A DNA stretch of 64,000 nt from JADJSS01 sp046329815 (lineage in GTDB: Bacteria > Bacteroidota > Bacteroidia > Chitinophagales > JADIYW01): positions 483,043-547,042 of the forward strand of contig JAXLTY010000003.1 in NCBI GenBank assembly GCA_046329815.1, read 5' to 3'. This document shows, one piece after another, positions 1 to 7,718 of this stretch; position 1 is the stretch's first letter; every line of letters begins with the position of its first letter. Under the pieces are notes generated by a model. The model saw only the letters and a list, made by a program, of their open reading frames with translations. It was not told the DNA's origin and searched no databases. A program made the translations under genes and the position numbers.

Positions 1-602
1 TTTTTACGTTCAATCATTAGTTTTTCAAATTCTGTTTTACTTATCTTTCCGGCACGATAACGCAACATATTACTCGCCGCAAAAGGAAATACAATCAAGG
101 CCATAAAGTTTGCCATGATGTGCATCGGATGAAGATGTTCTATGTTCTTTTTACCTACAAATTCAATTAAAACAGGTAAAAAGGAACTTCTCGCCTTTCT
201 CATTTCTATTGCGATCGGATCATTATCTTCATCCATAAAAAAAGACTCATTACGACTTACACTAATCATAAAGAAAGGCAAGTCCGGATTTGCGATTAAC
301 ATATCTATATATCTGTCAATGAATAATTCCAGTTTTTCACTTGCAGTCATTTGTGCTTTGTGCTCAATGTCTTCGAGCATTCCGCTGATAAACAATACAA
401 TATTTTCTTTCATTACTATTTCGAACAACTTTTGCTTGCTTCTAAAATAATAGTTAAGTAAAGCCAAGTTGATACCAGCTTCTTCAGCAATATCGCGCGT
501 ACGAGTTGCCTCAAAGCCATTTTTAGTAAACAGTTTTTTAGCAGCCGTTTTGATCTTTTCTTCAGTGCTTAGATCTTTTTCTATTTGTTTTGCTTTTGCC
601 AT
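1..602 (-). CDS. TetR/AcrR-family transcriptional regulator (3' end outside the window)
   Basis: This is a one-component repressor-type regulator. Read from the ATG at 602 the protein starts MAKAKQIEKDLSTEEKIKTA, and residues of about 15-65 form a typical TetR helix-turn-helix: AKKLFTKNGFEATRTRDIAE, then AGINLALLNYYFRSKQKLFE, where the L-NYYF-SK-L-E pattern is the family hallmark. The ligand-binding half follows, but the frame is still open at base 1, so roughly 200 residues are visible and the C-terminus is missing. The gene is divergent from purD. A long palindrome at 634-675 overlaps its own probable promoter, which suggests autorepression. The ligand cannot be guessed from sequence. Confidence 0.92.
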   Translation of the reverse strand, partial: MAKAKQIEKDLSTEEKIKTAAKKLFTKNGFEATRTRDIAEEAGINLALLNYYFRSKQKLFEIVMKENIVLFISGMLEDIEHKAQMTASEKLELFIDRYIDMLIANPDLPFFMISVSRNESFFMDEDNDPIAIEMRKARSSFLPVLIEFVGKKNIEHLHPMHIMANFMALIVFPFAASNMLRYRAGKISKTEFEKLMIERK

Positions 603-609
603 CTTGGCA

Positions 610-642
610 CAAAAATAATTACTTTTATTTTATTTAATCAAA
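610..642 (-). promoter_or_regulatory. Probable tetR promoter (Bacteroidota type)
   Basis: On the minus strand TATTTTTG (617-610) matches the Bacteroidota -7 consensus TAnnTTTG, and a TTTG (642-639) lies 21 bases upstream. Transcription would begin only a few bases before the ATG at 602, so the leader would be very short. The -33 element falls inside the left arm of the palindrome at 634-675. Confidence 0.5.
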
Positions 643-675
643 AAATTTAATCAAATGATTAAATTTTTTGATTAA
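634..675. promoter_or_regulatory. Four-half-site palindrome, probable TetR operator
   Basis: There is a perfect inverted repeat with 20-bp arms (634-653 and 656-675) and a 2-base centre (AA). Each arm itself holds a direct repeat, so the site reads TTAATCA-N6-TTAATCA-AA-TGATTAA-N6-TGATTAA. It lies 31 bp upstream of the tetR ATG and overlaps the probable tetR -33 element. Two nested dyads of this type are what one or two TetR dimers would bind. It is too AT-only and too far from any gene end to be a convincing terminator. Confidence 0.75.
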
Positions 676-787
676 TTTAACATTAGAACCTTTAAGATGC
701 TGCTAAGTGATTTATTTTCTATTAATTCTTCTATACATTTCAATGTTCGGCTAGATTAAAATTCTTATTTTGCAAAAAAAATCTTTC

Positions 788-2062
788 ATGCACATTTTAT
801 TATTAGGTTCCGGTGGCAGAGAACATGCGTTTGCACACTTGATTTCGAAAAGCAAATTGGTGAATAAATTATTCATCGCGCCCGGAAATCCTGGTACTGC
901 GCAGTTTGGTGAAAACGTAAATCTATCTGCAACTGATTTTTCTGCTATTAAAAATTTTGTTTTAGCAAATGATGTTAAAATGCTTATCGTTGGACCTGAA
1001 GCACCATTAGTGGAAGGCATTTTTGATTTTTTTAAAAGCGATGATGATCTGAAACATATACTTATAATTGGTCCGTCAAAAGTTGGCTCACAACTCGAAG
1101 GCAGCAAAGCATTTTCTAAAGCGTTTATGTTCCGCAACAATGTGCCGACAGCTGCTTACAAGGAATTCACTCAAGCAAGTATTGAAGAAGGTTTAGATTA
1201 TATAGAAACACAAACTGTTCCAATCGTTTTAAAAGCGGATGGTTTGGCTGCAGGCAAAGGCGTGTTGATTTGTCAAACTATAGAAGAAGCAAAATCAGAA
1301 TTCAAACAAATGCTCGATGGCAAATTCGGCGATGCCAGTGCGAAAGTAGTAATTGAAGAATTCATGGATGGCATTGAATTTTCGGTGTTTGTGTTAACTG
1401 ACGGAAAAGAATATAAAATATTACCAACTGCCAAAGACTATAAACGTATCGGCGTAGGCGATACCGGTTTGAATACAGGCGGCATGGGTGCGGTTTCGCC
1501 GCCTGCATTTGTTACGGATGTGATGATGCAAACTGTTGAAGAAAAAATTATTCAGCCAACGATTGCAGGTTTTCAAAAAGAAAATATTGTCTATATCGGT
1601 TTTGTCTATATCGGACTTATGCTTTTGAAAACCGGTGAATTGAAAGTAGTAGAATACAATTGCAGAATGGGCGATCCGGAAACAGAAGCTGTTTTTCCGC
1701 GTGTAAAAAGTGATATTATTGATGTGTTCCAAAAAACAGTACATGGTGAACTTTCAGCAGCAGAACTTGAAGTTGATCAACGTGCTGCAACTACAATAAT
1801 ATTGGCAAGTGGTGGTTATCCGGAAGATTTTGAAAAAGGAAAAGTGATTACAGGAATTGATACCATACAAGATTCACTGGTTTATCATTGCGGAACAAAG
1901 ACCAACGAACAAAACAAGCTAGTAACCAACGGTGGTCGTGTGTTTGCAATCACATCTTTACACGATGACTGGAAAGAAGCTATTCAAATCTCAAATAAAA
2001 ATGCTGCAAAAATTTCTTTCGATAAAAAATATTACAGAACCGATATTGGTTTTGATCTGTAA
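788..2062 (+). CDS. purD: Phosphoribosylamine--glycine ligase (GAR synthetase)
   Basis: This enzyme joins glycine to 5-phosphoribosylamine with ATP, the second step of de novo purine synthesis, in the cytoplasm. The N-terminus MHILLLGSGGREHAFAHLI is the classic PurD start. The ATP-grasp core follows, with VLKADGLAAGKGV and the metal/ATP site VVEYNCRMGDPETEAVFPR. A TTG at 770 in the same frame would add six residues, but the ATG at 788 gives the normal family N-terminus and about 424 residues. The second purine gene in the window, purH, is far away at 61-62.6 kb, so the pathway is dispersed. PurD is divergent from tetR, though nothing shows that the regulator controls it. Confidence 0.97.
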   Translation: MHILLLGSGGREHAFAHLISKSKLVNKLFIAPGNPGTAQFGENVNLSATDFSAIKNFVLANDVKMLIVGPEAPLVEGIFDFFKSDDDLKHILIIGPSKVGSQLEGSKAFSKAFMFRNNVPTAAYKEFTQASIEEGLDYIETQTVPIVLKADGLAAGKGVLICQTIEEAKSEFKQMLDGKFGDASAKVVIEEFMDGIEFSVFVLTDGKEYKILPTAKDYKRIGVGDTGLNTGGMGAVSPPAFVTDVMMQTVEEKIIQPTIAGFQKENIVYIGFVYIGLMLLKTGELKVVEYNCRMGDPETEAVFPRVKSDIIDVFQKTVHGELSAAELEVDQRAATTIILASGGYPEDFEKGKVITGIDTIQDSLVYHCGTKTNEQNKLVTNGGRVFAITSLHDDWKEAIQISNKNAAKISFDKKYYRTDIGFDL

Positions 2063-2064
2063 AA

Positions 2065-2982
2065 TTAGAACCAACCTTTTATCAATCGGTTTTCTGTACC
2101 ACATGAAACGCAATTGATTGGCTTCGCCGGATTTTCCGGAACCGGATTTTCCGTACCGCATGAAATACAATGAAATACATTTTGCACCGTATTCACTTTC
2201 AGGCAATGTTCGCAGTTTACTTTATATGAACCATCGGGAACGAAAATATCTTGTTGGCAAAACTGACACGACTGGTGCTTACCATTCACCGGCTGAACAT
2301 CAATAAACTCGGTAGTAAAATTTGTTTGCTGCAACAATTTCTGCACATCCTTTTCTCTTAAATATGGAATCCAAGCTTGCACATACATCGACATTTTCAT
2401 TTTAAAATGCACATTTGGCGGCAACAATTCCAACATAATTTTATAATCAGGATTTGCATAAAAATCCGCATTTGCTTCTTTTACATAATTGATAAAAAAA
2501 TCAGTCAATTTAAAGAATGGTATTGTATCTGCGTAGGTTTTGCCATTTTCGGCGTTATATGTAACGCCTTGTTGCAGCAATGCTTGTTCACCGGTTTTTT
2601 TTGCCCAATTTGGGTCAAACGCATACACCGTTGAAACATCTGCACAGATGTCTAAATACATCTTGTATTTTTCATCAGTGGTAATTGTAGGCGGCAAATA
2701 TTCAGGGTAGGATTTGTAATAAAAATCCCAATATTCCAGTTGTACTTTTTTGTATTCAACTTTTTTGTCCTTACCCAAAAGTTCGGCTAGTGTTGATTCG
2801 TATTTTAGTTTTCCTTTAGTATATTTTTCTGTTTTATTAGGATCTTTATTCCAGGCATCCAAACCTTGTTCAAAATCTACATCAGTGAATGTACCACAGA
2901 AATCACAAACTATGTACGGTGATGTATAAGGATTTATTTTGGGCGCACCACAACTGATGCAATTGAATTTTTTAATTTTCAT
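2065..2982 (-). CDS. Zinc-ribbon protein of unknown function
   Basis: About 305 residues. The start at 2982 (MKIKKFNCISCGAPK) is chosen because upstream codons in frame run into the queA terminator. The N-terminus carries a CxxC pair (CISCGAPK) and a second CDFCGTF, forming a zinc ribbon. The C-terminal 70 residues carry three more CxxC pairs (CQFCQQD, CEHCLKV, CISCGTEN, CVSCGTEN), so two or more zinc ribbons flank an alpha-helical middle part. There is no signal peptide or membrane segment, so a cytoplasmic protein is expected. It is convergent with purD, only two bases apart. No function is recognised. Confidence 0.8.
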   Translation of the reverse strand: MKIKKFNCISCGAPKINPYTSPYIVCDFCGTFTDVDFEQGLDAWNKDPNKTEKYTKGKLKYESTLAELLGKDKKVEYKKVQLEYWDFYYKSYPEYLPPTITTDEKYKMYLDICADVSTVYAFDPNWAKKTGEQALLQQGVTYNAENGKTYADTIPFFKLTDFFINYVKEANADFYANPDYKIMLELLPPNVHFKMKMSMYVQAWIPYLREKDVQKLLQQTNFTTEFIDVQPVNGKHQSCQFCQQDIFVPDGSYKVNCEHCLKVNTVQNVFHCISCGTENPVPENPAKPINCVSCGTENRLIKGWF

Positions 2983-3031
2983 TTTTACAGATTTTGGTTT
3001 TTGCTGATTAAAGATATTGTATTTGTGCAAT

Positions 3032-3060
3032 AAAAAAAACCTCAACTTACGTTGAGGTTT
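3032..3060 (-). terminator. Rho-independent terminator after queA
   Basis: A perfect 10-bp stem (3037-3046 with 3051-3060) with a 4-base loop is followed on the minus strand by a run of eight T (3039-3032). It lies 22 bases past the queA stop and separates queA from the zinc-ribbon gene. Confidence 0.85.
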
Positions 3061-3081
3061 GTGTTTATCAGAATTAACGGA

Positions 3082-4131
3082 TTAATCAATAATCAGCATG
3101 GCATCGCCGTAAGAGAAGAAATTATATTTCTTTTCCATGGCTTTTTGATACGCTTCCATTGTTAAATCATAGCCGGCAAATGCAGAAATCATGATCAACA
3201 AACTTGATTTTGGAACATGGAAATTGGTAATCATACTATTTGCAATAGCAAAATCATATGGTGGATGAATAAATAAATTTGTCCAACCTTCCATTGGTTT
3301 CAGCAAACCTTCAGCAGAAACGGCTGTTTCTAATGAACGCATAGATGTTGTGCCAACTGCGCAAATATTTTTTTTAGCTAATTTGGCTTTGTTTACGATT
3401 TTTGCACAACGTTCGTCTATTTTAAAATATTCCGCGTCCATTTTATGTTTTGACAAATCTTCTACATCAATAGAACGGAAAGTACCTAAACCAATATGTA
3501 AGGTTAGCGGTGCAAAGTCAACGCCTTTAATTTCAAGGCGTTTCATTAACTCTTTACTGAAGTGCATGCCTGCTGTAGGCGCTGCTACTGCACCTTCTTC
3601 AGTTGCATAAACTGTTTGATACAATTCTTTATCAGCTTCTTCCGGTTCGCGTTTAATATATTTAGGCAATGGTGTATTTCCTAATTTATCCAAAACAGCT
3701 CTGAATTCAGCTTCGCTTTTATCAAAAAGAAAACGAATGGTACGACCGCGTGAAGTGGTATTATCTACTACTTCTGCCACTAAATCATCATCACCAAAAT
3801 ACAATTTATTACCAACACGGATTTTACGTGCAGGATCTACTAAAACGTCCCAAAGTCGCAGTTCGTGATTTAATTCTCTTAATAAAAACACTTCGATTTT
3901 AGCGCCTGTTTTTTCTTTAGTGCCATACATTCTAGCCGGAAATACTTTGGTGTTATTTACAACCATTACATCGCCATCGTCAAAATAGTTCAAAACATCT
4001 CTGAAAATTTTGTGTTCAATTTTTCCGGTTTTGCGATGCACCACCATTAATTTGCACTGATCTCTTTCTTTTGACGGATACAATGCAATTTTTTCTTTGT
4101 CTAATTCAAATTCGAATTGTGATAATTTCAT
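3082..4131 (-). CDS. queA: S-adenosylmethionine:tRNA ribosyltransferase-isomerase
   Basis: QueA transfers and isomerises the ribosyl part of SAM onto 7-aminomethyl-7-deazaguanine in tRNA, giving epoxyqueuosine at the wobble position of GUN anticodons. The 349-residue length fits the family. Recognisable segments are MKLSQFEFELDKEKIALYPS at the N-terminus, DVMVVNNTKVFPARMYG, GAVAAPTAGMHFS and the terminal FFSYGDAMLI. The gene stands alone, with its own promoter upstream (4174-4205) and a strong terminator downstream. No other queuosine gene is in the window. Confidence 0.97.
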   Translation of the reverse strand: MKLSQFEFELDKEKIALYPSKERDQCKLMVVHRKTGKIEHKIFRDVLNYFDDGDVMVVNNTKVFPARMYGTKEKTGAKIEVFLLRELNHELRLWDVLVDPARKIRVGNKLYFGDDDLVAEVVDNTTSRGRTIRFLFDKSEAEFRAVLDKLGNTPLPKYIKREPEEADKELYQTVYATEEGAVAAPTAGMHFSKELMKRLEIKGVDFAPLTLHIGLGTFRSIDVEDLSKHKMDAEYFKIDERCAKIVNKAKLAKKNICAVGTTSMRSLETAVSAEGLLKPMEGWTNLFIHPPYDFAIANSMITNFHVPKSSLLIMISAFAGYDLTMEAYQKAMEKKYNFFSYGDAMLIID

Positions 4132-4173
4132 GTTGCAGTTTTATTATTTTACGGAATAATATTTTTAGTGGTG

Positions 4174-4205
4174 CAAAGATACGTGTAAGATGTACGAAAT
4201 GCAAA
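4174..4205 (-). promoter_or_regulatory. Probable queA promoter
   Basis: On the minus strand TTTG (4205-4202), 20 bases, then TATCTTTG (4181-4174) matches the Bacteroidota primary-sigma pattern TTTG-N19/21-TAnnTTTG. The queA ATG is about 43 bases further on. Confidence 0.65.
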
Positions 4206-4247
4206 CGACTGATATTTTTATTTGATTAAATTTTGTAGGTTTGTTTT

Positions 4248-5510
4248 ATGCAACAATTGCTTCGCGTTTTATCGGAAACTTTTAAATTAACCATGCAACA
4301 ATTATGGTTAAATAAGTTGCGCACATTTCTGTCTCTTTTTGGCATTACAGTCGGAATTTTCAGTATTATATCGATTCTAACAGCAGTTGATGCTTTAAAA
4401 AACAATATCAATCAGTCGATTTCCAGTTTAGGTGATAATATTTTATTTGTAAACAAATGGGCATGGACTTTTGACGGACCGAGTGATTATCCGTGGTGGA
4501 AATATTTTCAGCGGCCAATTGTAAAGCTGGAAGATTATAAATATGTACAGTCAAAATCAAAACTGGCTGAATACGTTACCTTTGAGTTGAATCCCAGACA
4601 ATCGCCGGAATTTTCTTACAAAGAAAAAAAAACATACAAAGGTATTGTTTCTGCTGTGACCACTAACTATGGACAAGTATTTCAATTGGAAATTGCACAA
4701 GGTCGGTATTTATCAAACATGGAAATCGGAAATGGTTTGAATGTTTGCGTGATTGGTGGTGATTTAGCCGAAAAATTATTTAAAAATGTTCCAAATCCTG
4801 TTGGTTTGGAAGCGAAATTAGATGGCAAACAAATGACTGTGATCGGTGTTATTAAGAAAAAAGGCGAAGATTTGTTAGGTTTTAATTACGACAAAGCCAT
4901 TATCATTCCTTATGCATATTACACGCGTAATTTTTCTTATAATGAAAATCAGGTTGACCAAACTTTGGAGCTTCGAACAAAACCCGGCGTTTCTTTATCA
5001 GAATTAAAACAAGAATTAATTGGCTTGATGCGTGCTTCCAGAAAACTGCGTCCAAAACAAGCAGATAATTATTCTATCAATCAATTAAGTGTAATTGCCA
5101 AAGGATTTGACGATGTTTTTGATTCGCTCAGTATTGTAAAATGGGTCATTGGTTTCTTCTCACTTATCGTTGGCGGTTTTGGTATCGCGAATATTATGTT
5201 TGTCAGTGTAACGGAACGTAAAGCATTGATTGGTATTAAAAAAGCGCTTGGCGCACGGCGCAGTGATATTCTGCTGGAGTTCTTATTAGAAGCGATTTTC
5301 CTGTGCATGATGGGCGCGGTTGTTGGCTTGGTGATCGTTTATTTTTTATGCGGTTTAGCCAGTGATGCTTCCGGCATGGAATTCAAATTAAGCAGTTTGA
5401 ATATTCTGATAGGTTTTGGAATTGCATTTGTTTTAGGTATTTTATCTGGCATTATTCCTGCATACTTAGCAGCAACAATGGATCCGGTCGAAGCAATCAG
5501 AAGTAAATAA
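4248..5510 (+). CDS. ABC transporter permease, MacB/FtsX type
   Basis: An inner-membrane permease of 420 residues with the MacB layout: a short cytoplasmic helix and the first membrane segment (about residues 20-45, NKLRTFLSLFGITVGIFSII), a large periplasmic domain (about 50-280), then three membrane segments near the C-terminus containing the FtsX domain (SVTERKALIGIKKALGARRSDI, ending PVEAIRSK). This class transmits force from a cytoplasmic ATPase to a periplasmic partner rather than moving substrate through a channel. No ATPase or membrane-fusion gene lies next to it, so it is an orphan permease here. The substrate cannot be inferred. Confidence 0.9.
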   Translation: MQQLLRVLSETFKLTMQQLWLNKLRTFLSLFGITVGIFSIISILTAVDALKNNINQSISSLGDNILFVNKWAWTFDGPSDYPWWKYFQRPIVKLEDYKYVQSKSKLAEYVTFELNPRQSPEFSYKEKKTYKGIVSAVTTNYGQVFQLEIAQGRYLSNMEIGNGLNVCVIGGDLAEKLFKNVPNPVGLEAKLDGKQMTVIGVIKKKGEDLLGFNYDKAIIIPYAYYTRNFSYNENQVDQTLELRTKPGVSLSELKQELIGLMRASRKLRPKQADNYSINQLSVIAKGFDDVFDSLSIVKWVIGFFSLIVGGFGIANIMFVSVTERKALIGIKKALGARRSDILLEFLLEAIFLCMMGAVVGLVIVYFLCGLASDASGMEFKLSSLNILIGFGIAFVLGILSGIIPAYLAATMDPVEAIRSK

Positions 5511-5529
5511 AAATATTTTATTTAAAATA

Positions 5530-6660
5530 TTAAACAATTTCCGATAATTTTTTCATAATGCCATACCATTTCACGCCACCGCGGTCGGTACCAAGGCGAA
5601 TAATAATAACATTCCTGGTTTCATTGATCATAAGAATTTGTCCGTGAAAACCTGCGCCGTAATAAATATCGTTATCAGTATCATCAACAGAGTAGTACCA
5701 ACCTAAACAATATTTATCATCTTCTTTACAACGATGCAATGTATCATCGCAATAGTTAAACCAATCTTTTGGCACCAATTGTTTGTGATTGAATTTACCT
5801 TCATGCAACACCATTACCGCGAATTTTGCCAAATCGCGCGCAGACATATTCAAACCGCCGTAAAATTTTGGGTTGCGTGTTATTTTGCTGTCCAAACTCC
5901 AATAGGCAGTATCTTGCATGCCTAATTTATTCCAGAAATTATCCTGCAAATAATCCAGGAATTTTTTGTTTTTCTTTTTGAGCGCATTGCGAATACATTC
6001 ACCTAAAATCTGCGTATCAATAGATTTGTACATGAATTGTTCGCCTGGTTTTTTTACAAATGATGCATTGTAAATATTTTTTGATGCATTTTTTGCATAA
6101 TAAAATGACAGCGTCTGATACAAACTACCATATTCATCATAATCCAAACCGGATTCCATTTGCACTAAATGCCGCAAGCTTAGCTGTTTAAATAAAGTAT
6201 CTTTCAGATTTGGAAAATAATTAGTCACAGATTCATCCATATCTTTGATATAACCATCTTTAATTACTGTTCCGAGTAACGCTGTAACAAGTACTTTTGT
6301 TACAGAAAACAACTGTGTGTTTTCACCTTCTTTCACGCCATTTAAATACCGTTTAAAAATAACTGTGTCATTTTTTATCACTAAAAAAGCTGTAGTATTG
6401 GAGTTTTGCAATAATATGTCAGGATAAGAATACTCGGCAAACGTAGCACTGTCTGTCCACAAATTCATTTCAGGCAATGCCTGTGGTTTTTCAGTAAGAA
6501 TATAAGGTTTTGCTGCTGGTTTAATAAGATCTTCAGTATATAATTTGCCATCGAAAATGGAAGGAACACGCAATGTTTGATTATAATTTAAAACCAATAT
6601 ACTAAAAACCAAAACAACTATAACTGTAATTATTTTTAGCGGTGTGATCTTTTTTTTCAT
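5530..6660 (-). CDS. Serine hydrolase, class C beta-lactamase/penicillin-binding-like
   Basis: A 376-residue protein with an N-terminal membrane anchor or uncleaved signal (residues 8-25). The catalytic S-x-x-K motif is S119-V-T-K122 (LFSVTKVLVTALLG), within the order expected of the beta-lactamase-related family. HLVQMESGLDYDEYG and the late GAGFHGQIL segment correspond to the conserved downstream regions, the latter replacing the KTG/HxG strand. It is probably periplasmic. Family members include esterases, D-amino acid peptidases and true beta-lactamases, so substrate is not assigned. It is convergent with the permease and 11 bases downstream of an outer-membrane-like gene, so the two may be co-transcribed. 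Confidence 0.85.
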   Translation of the reverse strand: MKKKITPLKIITVIVVLVFSILVLNYNQTLRVPSIFDGKLYTEDLIKPAAKPYILTEKPQALPEMNLWTDSATFAEYSYPDILLQNSNTTAFLVIKNDTVIFKRYLNGVKEGENTQLFSVTKVLVTALLGTVIKDGYIKDMDESVTNYFPNLKDTLFKQLSLRHLVQMESGLDYDEYGSLYQTLSFYYAKNASKNIYNASFVKKPGEQFMYKSIDTQILGECIRNALKKKNKKFLDYLQDNFWNKLGMQDTAYWSLDSKITRNPKFYGGLNMSARDLAKFAVMVLHEGKFNHKQLVPKDWFNYCDDTLHRCKEDDKYCLGWYYSVDDTDNDIYYGAGFHGQILMINETRNVIIIRLGTDRGGVKWYGIMKKLSEIV

Positions 6661-6671
6661 TACAAAATTGC

Positions 6672-7595
6672 TTACTTCGCAGCGTATTTTTTCTTTGGAT
6701 TGATCGTGATATTAAAGCAAAAACCAAGATTTACATGAAAATTGCTAAATGTAGTTTTTTGACAAGTATCTCTGTTATAAAGCGTACTGAATCCTTTTCT
6801 TTTGTACACTAAATAATCATAATTGCAGCCGGCGCTAAATCCGAATTTTCGTTTGATCAAATAACGAATTTTGAAATCAGCACCAAAATAAAATTTTCTT
6901 CCGCGACCTCTGTCGTAGTAATCATCAGCAGTGTAACCACCAAAACGAATGGCTGGTTCTATTTGTAAACATTTATTTTTCAACAACTCAAAAACATATC
7001 CGAATTGCGTGGCAACTATAATAAACATAGTATTTTTGCGCGAAAGCAAATTACCCATATTCGGATCTTTCTTGTAGTTGTTTATCGTAAAGAACTGGTA
7101 ATTCATACCAAAATACAATCCTTTCCAAAAATTAAACTGCATACCAAATTGTATGTTGCTTACCTTTTTGAAATTGGTTTTTGTATCGCGTTCGGTAAAC
7201 ACAGAATTTGAATCTTTGACCGGATAATATTCATCTCTGAAAATATCATGCTCACTGATCATAGGATTTAACAGCGACAAATCCAATGAAAATAAAACAT
7301 GCACTCTGTCAACCGAGAATTTTTTATTTTTTATAATATTTCCGGAAACGTCTTCGTCGGCAGTAGCAGAATTTGCAACCATTGGAGCTGCTTGCAACGT
7401 TTTTATTACAGTTGTACTAACTACTGAATCTCGCACTTCATTTGTTTGTCCTGAATCTGAAACATTAATTGCTTTCGCAGCATCTTGCGAAATAATTATT
7501 TCTGCAGAATCAGGAACAACAGGCGGCACAATTGTGTCTTGTCCAAAACTATAAAATGAGATAAAAAGCAGAAAAATAAAAGCAAAATTGCGCAT
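6672..7595 (-). CDS. Exported outer-membrane-like protein of unknown function
   Basis: About 307 residues. The ATG at 7595 (MRNFAFIFLLFISFYSFGQD) is preferred to an in-frame TTG nine bases upstream because it gives a clean signal peptide. The first 100 residues after the signal are Val/Ser/Asp/Thr rich and probably disordered. The rest shows alternating aromatic strands (IQFGMQFNFWKGLYFGMNYQ, FGFSAGCNYDYLVYK, FHVNLGFCFNI) typical of a small beta-barrel. It probably sits in the outer membrane. It is upstream of, and possibly co-transcribed with, the serine hydrolase gene. No named family is recognised. Confidence 0.75.
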   Translation of the reverse strand: MRNFAFIFLLFISFYSFGQDTIVPPVVPDSAEIIISQDAAKAINVSDSGQTNEVRDSVVSTTVIKTLQAAPMVANSATADEDVSGNIIKNKKFSVDRVHVLFSLDLSLLNPMISEHDIFRDEYYPVKDSNSVFTERDTKTNFKKVSNIQFGMQFNFWKGLYFGMNYQFFTINNYKKDPNMGNLLSRKNTMFIIVATQFGYVFELLKNKCLQIEPAIRFGGYTADDYYDRGRGRKFYFGADFKIRYLIKRKFGFSAGCNYDYLVYKRKGFSTLYNRDTCQKTTFSNFHVNLGFCFNITINPKKKYAAK

Positions 7596-7718
7596 AGAGT
7601 ACAAAAATAAAAAAAAATCTTCACTTATAACATTGGTGTTTTCATTTAGTTTAAATAGTAATTCATTTTAATTAGATTTGCTGATATGATTGCAAATTCA
7701 GCTACTTTTTAAATCTTT

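Noticed and set aside
1585..1614. Tandem duplication (GTCTATATCG twice) in purD
   Set aside because: The encoded VYIGFVYIGLML has normal family length at this place, so it is chance similarity of codons and not an insertion.
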